DNA of 64,000 bases from positions 372,001 through 436,000 of the forward strand of contig NZ_MPKW01000005.1 in the NCBI RefSeq assembly GCF_009729415.1, written 5' to 3'. The notes beneath the pieces are model-generated. The model searched no databases, was not told the origin of the DNA, and saw only the letters and a program-made list of their open reading frames with translations. The position numbers and the translations under genes were made by a program. Origin of the DNA: Mycolicibacterium sp. CBMA 234. GTDB taxonomy: Bacteria > Actinomycetota > Actinomycetes > Mycobacteriales > Mycobacteriaceae. This document shows, in pieces, positions 54,414 through 63,490 of this stretch (positions are counted from its first letter, which is position 1; every line of letters begins with the position of its first letter).

Positions 54414-56176
54414 TGACGCCGACACGGACGGGGCCTACGGCGGACGAGGCCACGACACACAGGTTCGTAAGCGTCCTTGCCGCCGTGGGAATCGTGGCGG
54501 CCAGCTTGGCCGGCTGCTCCAAAGCGCCTGGCCCAAGCACCACCGCGTCAGGCGACGGCGCCGCATCGAAGCCACCAGAGGCCGGGCAACAGTCGCAAAT
54601 GGCTTGGCAGACAGATGATGTCACCGCTTTGGCCGGCGCGCCAGCGGCAGCGTTCGTTCTCCCGGTCGGCTACGCCTCCGAAAGGCAAGGCGCCCAACAC
54701 CTGATCTATCTCGGCCTCGTCGACAACCATCTTCATGAGCTGTGGTCAGACGACAACGGTTGGCACACCGACGATCTGACCGCCGCCACCGGCGCCCCGG
54801 AACCAGCTGCTCTCGACCACCTGGCGGGATATGCATTCGAGGCGCAGGGCACTCAGCACATCATCTACGTCGGCGCCGCCGACAGGCACATCGACGAGGT
54901 GTGGTCAGATGCCAGTGGTTGGCACACCGGCGACCTGACCGCGGCGGCAAATGCCGCCGCGCCCGCCGGCGGGGTACTTGCGGCATTTGCCTTCGAGGCG
55001 CAACGTACCCAGCACGTGGTCTATGAGGCTCTGTCCGACAAGCACATTCATGAGCTGTGGTCAGACGCCAACGGTTGGCACACCGATGACCTCACTGCCG
55101 CCACCGGCGCCCCGCAGCCGGGCGGCGGGGGCGGCGCGGGGTACGCATTCGAGTCGCAGGGCACGCTGCACGTGTTCTACCCGACCGGCAACCGAGTCGA
55201 AGGCCCAGTCCAGGAGCTGTGGTGGGACCGCACCACCGGATGGCACACCGACGATCTCGGCGTGTCCGCCAGCCACGGGAGCCTTGCCGCGTACGTGTTC
55301 GAGGCCCAAGGCACCCAGCACGTGATTTACACCGCCGGCTCAGGTGCCGATTACCACCTCCATGAACTGTGGTGGGACACCAAGGGTCGGCACGCCGACG
55401 ACTTGACCACCGCCGCAGGCGCGCCGCAATCGGGCGGCGGTGCGCTTGTCGGGTACGCATTCGAGTCGCAGCGCACCCAGCACCTGTTCTACGAAGGCCT
55501 GTCCGACCACCACGTCCACGAATTGTGGTCCGACGCCAGCGGCAGACACACTGATGACCTCACTGCGGCCACCGGCGCCCCGCCCGTCGGCTCCGGCGGT
55601 GCTTCGTCGGGCGCGGGCCTCACCGGGTACGTGTTCGCCGCGCAGGGCACTCAGCACGTCTTCTACGTCAGCTCGCTTGACAACCACATCCACGAGCTGT
55701 GGTGGGGACCCAAGGCGTCGGCGCGGCAACCCGGGCCATCAATCGGCGCCACCCCCAGTTCGGCGGTGCCGTCGCACACCACCACTGCCAGCACCACCTT
55801 CGTGGGTCACTGGCATGTTCACGGCGCGGTTCTGGACATCACGCCGACGACGGCCACCATCACCGAGGGCGGCGCGCACCCGTGCAGCCACGGGTCCCAA
55901 CGCCTGTGTCGCGAGACTGACGACCTCAGGGTCGTTTCCGGCGATGATAAGGAGCTGACGCTGCAGGTGACAGCCGTCAGATACACCGACGACAGCGGGG
56001 CCAGCGTTCCCAACCAAACCCTGCCGGCTGTCGGCGACTCGATGCGCCTCGACTGGCAGGCGCCGGGTCTTCTGAAAACCACAATCCTGCAAGGTTTCCC
56101 CGGATCGAGTGACGGCAATCCCTACTGGTGTGGTGCGGGAATCAGCCAAGCCAACAGTGAGCTGTGCGGCGCGTAG
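54413..56176 (+). CDS. Lipoprotein with seven-repeat beta-propeller-like domain
   Basis: A 587-residue protein. A lipobox S-L-A-G-C near residue 32 predicts lipid anchoring. Residues about 60-450 hold seven repeats of 50-60 residues, each with G(W/R)HTDDLTAATGAP, AGYAFEAQGTQH(V/I), and (I/V)HELWSD. Seven such units fit a seven-bladed propeller like the PLL-type sugar-binding lectins. A linker and a separate C-terminal domain follow (FVGHWHVHGAVLDITPT, with cysteine pairs and WCGAG near the end). The start overlaps the previous stop by one base. It probably binds glycans or another surface ligand. Confidence 0.8.
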   Translation: MTPTRTGPTADEATTHRFVSVLAAVGIVAASLAGCSKAPGPSTTASGDGAASKPPEAGQQSQMAWQTDDVTALAGAPAAAFVLPVGYASERQGAQHLIYLGLVDNHLHELWSDDNGWHTDDLTAATGAPEPAALDHLAGYAFEAQGTQHIIYVGAADRHIDEVWSDASGWHTGDLTAAANAAAPAGGVLAAFAFEAQRTQHVVYEALSDKHIHELWSDANGWHTDDLTAATGAPQPGGGGGAGYAFESQGTLHVFYPTGNRVEGPVQELWWDRTTGWHTDDLGVSASHGSLAAYVFEAQGTQHVIYTAGSGADYHLHELWWDTKGRHADDLTTAAGAPQSGGGALVGYAFESQRTQHLFYEGLSDHHVHELWSDASGRHTDDLTAATGAPPVGSGGASSGAGLTGYVFAAQGTQHVFYVSSLDNHIHELWWGPKASARQPGPSIGATPSSAVPSHTTTASTTFVGHWHVHGAVLDITPTTATITEGGAHPCSHGSQRLCRETDDLRVVSGDDKELTLQVTAVRYTDDSGASVPNQTLPAVGDSMRLDWQAPGLLKTTILQGFPGSSDGNPYWCGAGISQANSELCGA

Positions 56177-56213
56177 CAGCGCGCGGATGACCAACTCCGT
56201 TGGGCCGCGGCGC

Positions 56214-56633
56214 CTAAAGATTGACAACTAAGTTCTCGATGTAGCACTCGGCCTGCAGTGTCTGGGTGCCGACCTGCTCGACGGCCGTCACCAAGTGAGT
56301 CGGCTGCCATGGTCCAGGGATGTTCCCTTGCAACGTGACCGGCACGTAGAACGATGCGGCGACCTTTGGGTTCGCCAACGTCGGATCGACCCACGCATTA
56401 CCGACGACCGGTCCGGACTGCTGCCCCTCCGGAGCCCACGCCTGAACCAGGTTGACTGTCCCGACCGGCCAATGCGAAAGCGTCGCAGTGAACGGGACCC
56501 CGAGTGTGGCCGCATTTGGGCAGGAGATGGTTGGCGCAGGGTCGGCGTGGGCGATGCCCGTTCCCAAGACGACCAATGCCAGGCCAACCCCCGGAACGGC
56601 GAAGGCGGTTAGTTTGTTGCGTTTGTTCTTCAT
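56214..56633 (-). CDS. Secreted beta-sandwich-like protein
   Basis: A 139-residue protein. ATG 56633 follows GAAAGGAGC. The signal peptide has a basic start (MKNKRNKLTAF) and ends I-A-H-A-D. The mature part (TISCPNAATLGVPFTATLSH, then VQAWAPEGQQSGP) has the strand-turn rhythm of an Ig-like fold and two cysteines. It converges on the lipoprotein gene. It shares the SigJ-like promoter and general design with the protein at 52905-53423. Confidence 0.65.
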   Translation of the reverse strand: MKNKRNKLTAFAVPGVGLALVVLGTGIAHADPAPTISCPNAATLGVPFTATLSHWPVGTVNLVQAWAPEGQQSGPVVGNAWVDPTLANPKVAASFYVPVTLQGNIPGPWQPTHLVTAVEQVGTQTLQAECYIENLVVNL

Positions 56634-56685
56634 GACGTGCTCCTTTCCTGTGTGGGCGCGGCACTGAACCGCCGGCCTCACAGGT

Positions 56686-56713
56686 AGGAGCAAGGAGCTC
56701 GCTCAAATGTGAC
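56686..56713 (-). promoter_or_regulatory. Putative SigJ-like ECF promoter (GTCACA-N16-GCTCCT)
   Basis: Read on the minus strand, GTCACA (56713-56708) and GCTCCT (56691-56686) are 16 bases apart, 52 bp before the ATG of the secreted protein at 56633. Both boxes and the following ACCT are identical to the copy at 52831-52858 although the two genes are on opposite strands. Confidence 0.55.
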
Positions 56714-56790
56714 ACTTTTCGAGTAGGAAATTTTGGTCGCTGCGCTCGACACCTTGTCACGAGCGTCGACCATTGTCGGTGACGGCGGCC

Positions 56791-57597
56791 TCAGCCCCCG
56801 TACTGCGGTTTCAGCTGGCCCGCAAGCGCTGCCAGCGGAATGTTGGCGACGACGGTTCCGCCGTCCATGGACCAGACGCGTTGCCCCGGTGGGGTGGGGT
56901 CTTCCTTCGTCATCGGCTGATCCGGCATGTAGATCCGTAGCGAGTCACCGGTAAGCGCGAACGCGCGGTAATTGCCCGAGTACCCGGGGCCGGCGCTGTC
57001 CGGCTGGAACTCCGGCACTGTGAACGGGTAGGTGCCCGGCGTGTGCGGCGGGGGAACCGCGTCCAGAATCGGCGGCAGGATCGGCGCCGCAGCAGCCGAA
57101 ACCGCTTGTGTGGCATTGGCTCCCGGCCGGAACAGGTCGGGCAGATACAGCCGGCGCCCGGCATTCATATCGAACACAAAGGACCGGAACGCATTGTTGG
57201 CCTGCATGCCGAACGGCTCGAAGATCTCGTGCACAACCACCGACTGCACCCCACCGGGGCCGCTGGCGATTTCGTAGTCGGCCTTGGCGCTGCTGTCCCG
57301 CGGCGTGGTGTTGCCGGTGTTCCGCCACCCGTTGAACAACCGCGTGTAGTAGTCGCGCAGGACCGGGCCCGCGGTCGGGTTGTCGATCAGCTCGACCGGA
57401 ACCCGAAGGGACAGCAGCATTTCCGCTTCGCGCTGGGACTTGACCACCGCGGTGCAGGCACCACCGTCCCAGACGGCACCGAGTTGGGCGCAGAAGCCAT
57501 CAACCGCCGCATGGGCGGCCGGCACACCGGAAAAACACATCGCAGCAACAACTGTCGCACCTGCGGCGGCCAATACGGCCCGGACTCTATTTGCCAC
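56791..57597 (-). CDS. Secreted DUF3298/MPT64-like protein at the end of the mce operon
   Basis: A 268-residue exported protein. A signal peptide (VLAAAGATVVAAMCFSGVPA, cleavage near A-H-A) leads a mature domain. VHEIFEPFGMQANNAFRSFV, RRLYLPDLFRPGANA and SLRIYMPDQP follow the DUF3298 (RsiV/MPT64-type) pattern, with Y/F-rich strands and a late Pro-rich loop. It starts with GTG 57597, overlapping the Mam gene by 11 bp, so it is the last gene of the mce transcript. It is perhaps a periplasmic partner of the transporter; this is inference. Confidence 0.7.
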   Translation of the reverse strand: MANRVRAVLAAAGATVVAAMCFSGVPAAHAAVDGFCAQLGAVWDGGACTAVVKSQREAEMLLSLRVPVELIDNPTAGPVLRDYYTRLFNGWRNTGNTTPRDSSAKADYEIASGPGGVQSVVVHEIFEPFGMQANNAFRSFVFDMNAGRRLYLPDLFRPGANATQAVSAAAAPILPPILDAVPPPHTPGTYPFTVPEFQPDSAGPGYSGNYRAFALTGDSLRIYMPDQPMTKEDPTPPGQRVWSMDGGTVVANIPLAALAGQLKPQYGG

Positions 57598-58189
57598 GTT
57601 TACCGCCCGCCCCGGCGAGCATCACGTCGGCAGCAAGCCACCTGTCGCCCACCTTCCGCATCGTCATGGAAACGATGACGTGATCCGTTTGCGTATCCTT
57701 GGCCGCCGCACTGGTGACGTCCTGCTTCACCGACAGCAACACGTCGACCTCGTCGCCGCGGACGGCTTTGACCGCGGCATCCTCGACCACGCCCGTGGTG
57801 CTGACCTTGTTGTCGATCAACATCTTTCGCATGGTGGCTGCGGCCTTGCTGTACGTATCTTTGAACGCGCCCGTGGCCCCGCCGAGGACTTCGTCGAAGT
57901 TCTTGTCGATCGCGTTCTGGTCGGTCGTGGTCAAGGTCACCGCATAGCTACGGGCCGCGGCCAGCGCCTCCGCTGCCTCGGCGTCGCGCTGATGCTGGCT
58001 GTACACCAGCCCCCACGCCGTCCCAGCCGCTACCGACAACGCGATGATCACCGCCCCCACTACCCAACACAGGGTGCGCCGGATGGCATACGTCTTCGGG
58101 GCCTTGGCCACCTTGGTCTCCGCCGACACAAACGTCTCGACGTCAATATCCTCGACGACCTCGTCGACCTCAATCTCCTTGGCGGTCAC
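57587..58189 (-). CDS. Mce-associated membrane protein (Mam), second
   Basis: A 200-residue protein: acidic cytosolic N-terminus, one transmembrane helix (LCWVVGAVIIALSVAAGTAW), and an extracytoplasmic domain of the Mam/NTF2-like type (AAARSYAVTLTTTDQNAIDK, then RWLAADVMLAG). Mam proteins stabilise Mce complexes, for example as OmamA does. GTG 58189 overlaps the first Mam stop by 4 bp. The two Mam proteins here are clear paralogues. Confidence 0.85.
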   Translation of the reverse strand: MTAKEIEVDEVVEDIDVETFVSAETKVAKAPKTYAIRRTLCWVVGAVIIALSVAAGTAWGLVYSQHQRDAEAAEALAAARSYAVTLTTTDQNAIDKNFDEVLGGATGAFKDTYSKAAATMRKMLIDNKVSTTGVVEDAAVKAVRGDEVDVLLSVKQDVTSAAAKDTQTDHVIVSMTMRKVGDRWLAADVMLAGAGGKRGK

Positions 58190-58824
58190 AGGATGTCAAC
58201 CCTGCTCGCCAGCCACCGGCCACCGCTTTTCTCCATAGTCATGTCCATGCGGTTGCGGTCGATGCGCGGGCTCGGGTTGGCCGCGTTGGTGATCGACTGG
58301 TCGACGAACAACAGCACCTCGACCTTGTCCCGCGTCGCAGACTTCACTGCCGCAGCCACGACAATGCCCGTCCCGGATGCCTTGTTGTCGATCAGCACCT
58401 GCCGCAACTGGGTCGCGCCCTGGCTGTAGGCATCCTTGAACTCACCGGTGGCACCGTCGAGCGACTTGCGGTAGTTCTCGTCAATGTTCTTGGCGTCCAA
58501 CGTCGTCAGTACCACCGCGTAGTCCCTCGCGGCTTGCAACGCAGCGTCAGTGGACTGAGTCAGCTGGTGCTGCTGGTACTGCCGCCAGCCCAGAAATCCC
58601 AGCCCCGCAACCAATACCGCGAACAGCACCGCGCACACCACCGCAGCCATGCCGACCCGCCGCTTCGATGCCGGCGCTACCTGGTCCGTCGCCTCGCTCG
58701 GCGCGTCCAGCACAGCCTCTTCGGCATCGTCTAGCTCGGCCGACGACTCGGTCACCTCGGTCGCGTCGGTTTCTGTCTCTTGCACCTGCTCGAAAACGTC
58801 GGCGCTGGCAGTTCGTTTATTCAT
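58186..58824 (-). CDS. Mce-associated membrane protein (Mam), first
   Basis: A 212-residue protein with a long acidic N-terminus (TETDATEVTESSAELDDAEE), a single helix (VCAVLFAVLVAGLGFLGW) and the Mam outer domain (AARDYAVVLTTLDAKNIDEN, KDAYSQGATQLRQVLIDN, WLASRVDIL). It lies 26 bp after mceF on the same strand. ATG 58824 is chosen; the frame extends upstream without Mam-like sequence. Confidence 0.85.
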   Translation of the reverse strand: MNKRTASADVFEQVQETETDATEVTESSAELDDAEEAVLDAPSEATDQVAPASKRRVGMAAVVCAVLFAVLVAGLGFLGWRQYQQHQLTQSTDAALQAARDYAVVLTTLDAKNIDENYRKSLDGATGEFKDAYSQGATQLRQVLIDNKASGTGIVVAAAVKSATRDKVEVLLFVDQSITNAANPSPRIDRNRMDMTMEKSGGRWLASRVDIL

Positions 58825-58849
58825 CACTTCTCGCGTGTCTCGTGGACCG

Positions 58850-60112
58850 TCAGTTCGGCATCGGGATCGGGTACGACGGACCTCCGTATGGAGTGTCAAT
58901 CGTGTGGCCCGGGTAGTGCGGCGTCTTGTCGGTCACCGCATGCGGGTCGTATCCCGGCGGTGGACCGGCGGTGTCGTCACCCGGAGGCCGCGGCGCGTTG
59001 CGGGCGCCGCGAACCAACAGCGATGGATCCTGATCCTCACAGTAGGTGTATTTGTACGGCTCCGGGAAACTCGCGTCCGACGGCGAGTGCCGCGGCAGGT
59101 TGTAGTCGCACCGGTACTTCGGGTAGATGTCGCCGATCGCCCAGATGCCGCCGTCGTGAATCACGCTGGCGAACCGGTCGATGAACGGGTCCCGGTCCGG
59201 GCGCCACAGGTACTGCAGCGCAGGGATGCGTTGATAAATGACCTGCGACACCGTGGTCAGGTTGCCGAGAATCTGTACGACGTTCTGCCGGTTGTCGGCG
59301 ATCAGATTGTCCAGCGTGGCCAGCTGGGGCTCACCGCGCTCGACCAGGGTGCGGAAACCGCCGTCCATCTTGTTCACGCCGCCCAGCACGTTCTGCAGAT
59401 CCTTGGTGGTGGCCTGCAGACCAGGGCGAACATCGGACAACGTTTGGAACACGACGCGGGTGCTCCGGATCATGGTCATGGTCTCCGGCAACACCGAATC
59501 CACGGTATTGGCCAACAAGCTGGCACCGTCAAGGATCGCCGCCAGCTTGCGCGGACCGTCCTTGGTCACATGCAGCTCGTTGAACATCTTGCCGAGCTTG
59601 TCGGCATCGAGCTGAGCCAAAGCACCGCGGCTGTGGTCGATGATGTGCGGCAGGGTCACCGGAATGCTGGCTTGCTTGCCTGAAATGACCGCGCCGTCAG
59701 TCAAATACGGCCCGTGGCCGTTATCCGGCCGGAAGTCCAGATACTGCTCCCCCGCCGCGGACAGACCAGACACCCGCACCGGACTATCGGTCGGGATGTG
59801 CGCCGATGCGTCGACGGATGCGACGGCCTCCACGCCGTTGTTGGTGAGGTTGACAGCGGAGACGTGACCGATCGGGATGCCACGCAGCGTGACGTCCTGA
59901 TTCGCCAGCAGCCCACCGGATTCGGGCAACATGATCCGAATGGCGATGGTCCGGTGGAACGGGTTGAACCGCAGACCGTCAATGGCGATGTACCCGAAAG
60001 CAATGACCGCGGTCAGCCCCAGGCCAATCAACGCGAGCAACACTTTGCGACTGGCCACCGCCTTGATGACGCGAATGGCCAACGCCAGTACCGAATTCAG
60101 CATGGTGATCAT
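58850..60112 (-). CDS. Mce family protein MceF
   Basis: A 420-residue substrate-binding subunit of an Mce lipid importer. An N-terminal membrane helix (VLLALIGLGLTAVIAFGYIA) is followed by the MCE/MlaD domain (MLPESGGLLANQDVTLRGIP, then GHVSAVNLTNNGVEA). A long helical needle region runs to about residue 330, and the tail is Pro-rich (RPPGDDTAGPPPGYDPHAV). ATG 60112 overlaps the mceE stop by 4 bp. As the last of the six Mce chains it is assigned F by order. Confidence 0.9.
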   Translation of the reverse strand: MITMLNSVLALAIRVIKAVASRKVLLALIGLGLTAVIAFGYIAIDGLRFNPFHRTIAIRIMLPESGGLLANQDVTLRGIPIGHVSAVNLTNNGVEAVASVDASAHIPTDSPVRVSGLSAAGEQYLDFRPDNGHGPYLTDGAVISGKQASIPVTLPHIIDHSRGALAQLDADKLGKMFNELHVTKDGPRKLAAILDGASLLANTVDSVLPETMTMIRSTRVVFQTLSDVRPGLQATTKDLQNVLGGVNKMDGGFRTLVERGEPQLATLDNLIADNRQNVVQILGNLTTVSQVIYQRIPALQYLWRPDRDPFIDRFASVIHDGGIWAIGDIYPKYRCDYNLPRHSPSDASFPEPYKYTYCEDQDPSLLVRGARNAPRPPGDDTAGPPPGYDPHAVTDKTPHYPGHTIDTPYGGPSYPIPMPN

Positions 60113-61236
60113 GGGCGGTCCGGCCCGTTGACTCGGCCATTCAGCATGTTCCACTCGTACCGGAGGCTACCGATCATCAGATGCCAGTCGGTGCCGTCAG
60201 GTCCGTGCATCCCGGGATCGCCCGCGTAATTCTTGTCCGGCAGCGCACCGATCGCGATCTTCGTGATCTCCGACTTCACGTGCACCGCAGTGGAATCGGT
60301 GGCCTTGACCAGAAGCCCGATCAGTCGGTTGAAGGCGGTCAACGAGACGTTCGGGTCCATCGCAATGTCGTTGAACGCCGCCGACAACTTGTTCACGTCA
60401 GCAGCCACGCTGCGGGTGTCGGTGCCCTGCATCGACGGGAATTTGGCCAGCTGCCGCGTGATTCGCGCGACGTTGTCGACCAGATCCATGATCCGCGTCG
60501 TGTTGTCGGAGATGACGGCCAGCGCTGGAGCACCCGCAGACAACGCCGTGTCGATGCTCTGCTGGTGGGCCGCCACCTCTGCCGCCATGTTCGACGTGGC
60601 GCGCAATGTCGCGTCCAGCTGCGCCGAGCGTGCCGTCATCTTCGACAGGAACTGGTTGGTCTCCGAGATCAACCCGGCCAATTTCTCGCCGCGTCCACCG
60701 ACGACTCGGCCGGCCCCGTTGACGTCGGTGGTCAGCGCGCGGATAGCGCCGCCGTTGACCAGCATTGCCAGGGAGTTGAGCAGCTCCTCGACGGTCGGCG
60801 CCGCGGCGGTCGACGCCAACGGAATGGTGTCCCCGTTGCGCAGCAGCGGGCCCTGGTTCTCGCGGGGCTGATCGCCGGGCGGACGAATCTGCAGGAACAC
60901 GTCGCCGAGCGGTGTGGCCGAACGCAATTCGGCCGTGCTGCCCACGGGTAGCGGCACGTCTTGCCGAATCCGCATGGATACCTTTGCCGTGAAGTCCTCG
61001 GCTTCGATGGACTGAACCTCACCGATATCCGCGCCGTACAAGCGCACTTTCGCCTTCGACGGCAGGTTCAGCGCGTCCGTGAACACCGCGTTCAGCGAAT
61101 ACGTCGGCCCGCTGGACCCCGGCGACGGCAATGGCACCCGATCCAGCCCGGCGGCGCAGCCCGTCATCAGCATGACCCCGCCGAGCGCCCCGGCCCAACG
61201 TGCGCCGCGCAGCACCGAACTCAGACTCGGGGTCAT
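60109..61236 (-). CDS. Mce family lipoprotein MceE (LprN type)
   Basis: A 375-residue Mce protein that starts with a lipoprotein signal; the lipobox is L-M-T-G-C near residue 29. The MCE domain follows (LNLPSKAKVRLYGADIGEVQ, VGSTAELRSATPLGDVFLQI). The helical region includes VDNVARITRQLAKFPSMQGT. In every mycobacterial mce operon the fifth Mce gene is the lipidated one, which fixes the order. ATG 61236 overlaps the mceD stop by 4 bp. Confidence 0.92.
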   Translation of the reverse strand: MTPSLSSVLRGARWAGALGGVMLMTGCAAGLDRVPLPSPGSSGPTYSLNAVFTDALNLPSKAKVRLYGADIGEVQSIEAEDFTAKVSMRIRQDVPLPVGSTAELRSATPLGDVFLQIRPPGDQPRENQGPLLRNGDTIPLASTAAAPTVEELLNSLAMLVNGGAIRALTTDVNGAGRVVGGRGEKLAGLISETNQFLSKMTARSAQLDATLRATSNMAAEVAAHQQSIDTALSAGAPALAVISDNTTRIMDLVDNVARITRQLAKFPSMQGTDTRSVAADVNKLSAAFNDIAMDPNVSLTAFNRLIGLLVKATDSTAVHVKSEITKIAIGALPDKNYAGDPGMHGPDGTDWHLMIGSLRYEWNMLNGRVNGPDRP

Positions 61237-62429
61237 CGGGTCGGGCCTCCCTGTGGGGCAGCCGGTGCCGTCGGTGTCACCGCGGCGGCCCCCGGCTTGG
61301 GCGGCTCGCCCTGACCGGACGGACCGATGCCGTTGGCCATCAGGTCCATCATCCCGGTCAGACCGAAGTCCGGGCCGTAGTCCTGCAATGTGCCTGTTGC
61401 GCAACCCAATTGCTTCAGGCCCATGAGGTTGCACAACTCCTTGTTCAGCTGGTTGTACGCCAACAGCTTGTCGGTCAGCAGGTGCCCGCGAATACTGCCG
61501 CCCACCGGGTCGAGCACGTTGTAGACGTTGTCGATGGTCAACGGCAGGACGTCCAACGTCTCTTGCAATTCGCGTTTGTTGTCCGAGAGCGACCGGACCA
61601 CGGTGTTCATGTCACCGAATGCGCCCTTGAGTTGGTCGCGGTGCCGATCCAGCAACCCACTCAGCTGTTGGAGGATCTCGTTGGCCTTGGCGCCGGTACG
61701 CCCCGAGCCCAAGTTCTGGTCGGCGAGGATGTCGCTCAACTGGTGCACGTTGCCACCGAATTTGCGGATCGCATCGTCATTGTCGGCTGCGGACTGGGTC
61801 AGGTCCGAGACGCTGCGGATGATCTCCTGCAGGTTCTTCTCGGTCTGGGCGCCGCCGTCGGGCCCCACCTTGAGCGCCTCGGACAGCTTGGTCAGCGTCG
61901 ACTTGATCTGCTCGCTGTTGCCGGCGGAAATCTGCGAGCCCAGATTCACCAGATCCCCAAGCGGCCCACCGCCGTTCGCGTCGCCACGCAGCGCGGTGCC
62001 GAGCTTGTCCATCATGGACAGGGTCCTGTCGAACTCAACTGGTGTCCTGGTGTTTCCCATCCCGATCAGGTCACCCTCGCGCAATTGTGGCCCGCCGCGG
62101 TAAGGCGGGGTGAGCTCGATATGCCGGTCGGTGAGAATCGAAGCGGAGACAGTGGCGGCCGTGACGTCACTGGGAATCGGGACCTTTTTGTCGATGTCCA
62201 TGGTGACCTCGATGTAGCCACCCTTGTTCTCCACCGTGTTGACCTTGCCCACCTGCATGCCCAACACCGATACCGCGTTACCGGGGTACAACCCGACCGC
62301 GTCCTGGAAGTGTGCCCGGACGGTGATGTTGCGGTGCCAGACGCGCGGCGCCACGGCTGCCGCCGTCGTTACCGCCGCTACGACCGCGATCACGACGACC
62401 GCCGCAATCATCAAGGCGCGCTTACTCAT
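61233..62429 (-). CDS. Mce family protein MceD
   Basis: A 398-residue Mce chain: N-terminal membrane helix (ALMIAAVVVIAVVAAVTTAA), MCE domain (FQDAVGLYPGNAVSVLGMQV, then GYIEVTMDIDKKVPIPSDVT), long helical region, and a Pro/Ala-rich tail. ATG 62429 overlaps the mceC stop. It is part of the hexameric needle that shuttles lipids across the cell envelope. The cargo (fatty acid, sterol or other) cannot be read from this sequence. Confidence 0.9.
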   Translation of the reverse strand: MSKRALMIAAVVVIAVVAAVTTAAAVAPRVWHRNITVRAHFQDAVGLYPGNAVSVLGMQVGKVNTVENKGGYIEVTMDIDKKVPIPSDVTAATVSASILTDRHIELTPPYRGGPQLREGDLIGMGNTRTPVEFDRTLSMMDKLGTALRGDANGGGPLGDLVNLGSQISAGNSEQIKSTLTKLSEALKVGPDGGAQTEKNLQEIIRSVSDLTQSAADNDDAIRKFGGNVHQLSDILADQNLGSGRTGAKANEILQQLSGLLDRHRDQLKGAFGDMNTVVRSLSDNKRELQETLDVLPLTIDNVYNVLDPVGGSIRGHLLTDKLLAYNQLNKELCNLMGLKQLGCATGTLQDYGPDFGLTGMMDLMANGIGPSGQGEPPKPGAAAVTPTAPAAPQGGPTR

Positions 62430-63490
62430 TTGCAGTCCTTGAAGTACTCGACGATGTTGAATTGCTTGGCGCGACCGCTGATCGCACACATCCACGAGTC
62501 GATCATGACGCCGGCGGGCAAGGTGATGTCCGCCCCGTTCCCGCTACCGGTCAGGTTGGCGACGTTGCGCGCCGTCACCGGAGCGACCTGCAGGATGTTG
62601 CGGACCAGCGCATCGTGATCGGCCAGCAGCTTCGCGAACTCGTGCAGGCTGTTGATCAGGGCGTCGAGTTGCGGCTCATTGGCCAGGATCGTGTGCGCCC
62701 GATCAGCCAGCAGCGTCACCCCGTCGAACAAGCGCTGCATCGCAGCCCGCCGAGTGGCGATCTCACCGAGAATCTGGTTGCCCTGCAACACCAAAGCCCC
62801 CAGGTCAGCCTTCTGCCGGTGCAGCAGCGCGGCGACAGTGTCCGCGTTGGTGATCAACGTACCCAACTGGTCGCGCCGCGACTGGATAACTCCGGCAAGC
62901 GAATTCAGGTTGGTCAGCGCCTGCGGCAGCGCGTCGGGCACGCCCTGCAGACTGCCGCTCATCACGCGCACCGACTCGGCGATCCGGTCGGCATCGACCG
63001 GCGCGAGGGTGCTGGTTGCCCCCTCCAGCGTCTTCTGCAAGTCATACGGCACGTCGGTATGACTCAGTTTGATTGTGTTGCGCGATATTTGGCCCGAGCC
63101 GGCCGGGCGGATCTCCAGGTAGCGCGCGCCCAGGATCGTGGTGAGTTTGATGGCGGCGCGGGTATCAGTACCCATCCGCACCTTCTTGTCGGCGGTGAAC
63201 GTCACGACCACGTGATCGCCGGCCAGCTCAACGTCCTGCACCGTGCCGACCGGGATGCCCGCGATGGTCACCGCATTCCCGGACTTGATCGCCGCCGCCT
63301 GAGCGAACTCAGCCGTGTACTGCTTCTTGCCGATGTCCAGCACGCTGACCAACACGACCACAGCAACCATCACCACGATCACCGTCAGGCCGATCACGCC
63401 AAGCCAGAACTTGTTGTAGTCCTCCAGAACTCGCTTACGCCCACCCGGGATGCTCGCCGGGCGAAAGGGTCCGCCGAAGAGGCTGCTCAT
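62426..63490 (-). CDS. Mce family protein MceC
   Basis: A 354-residue Mce chain: helix FWLGVIGLTVIVVMVAVVVL, then the MCE domain (AIKSGNAVTIAGIPVGTVQD; TTILGARYLEIRPAGSGQIS), and a helical region ending SGRAKQFNIVEYFKDCK without a Pro-rich tail. ATG 63490 (MSSLFGGPFRP) overlaps the mceB stop by 4 bp. Role as for the other chains of the importer. Confidence 0.9.
   Translation of the reverse strand: MSSLFGGPFRPASIPGGRKRVLEDYNKFWLGVIGLTVIVVMVAVVVLVSVLDIGKKQYTAEFAQAAAIKSGNAVTIAGIPVGTVQDVELAGDHVVVTFTADKKVRMGTDTRAAIKLTTILGARYLEIRPAGSGQISRNTIKLSHTDVPYDLQKTLEGATSTLAPVDADRIAESVRVMSGSLQGVPDALPQALTNLNSLAGVIQSRRDQLGTLITNADTVAALLHRQKADLGALVLQGNQILGEIATRRAAMQRLFDGVTLLADRAHTILANEPQLDALINSLHEFAKLLADHDALVRNILQVAPVTARNVANLTGSGNGADITLPAGVMIDSWMCAISGRAKQFNIVEYFKDCK

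Noticed and set aside
54416..56176. The seven repeats of the lipoprotein as a DNA-level repeat array or CRISPR
   Set aside because: The repeats are diverged protein repeats of about 50-60 codons within one open frame, with no identical DNA units or unique spacers.
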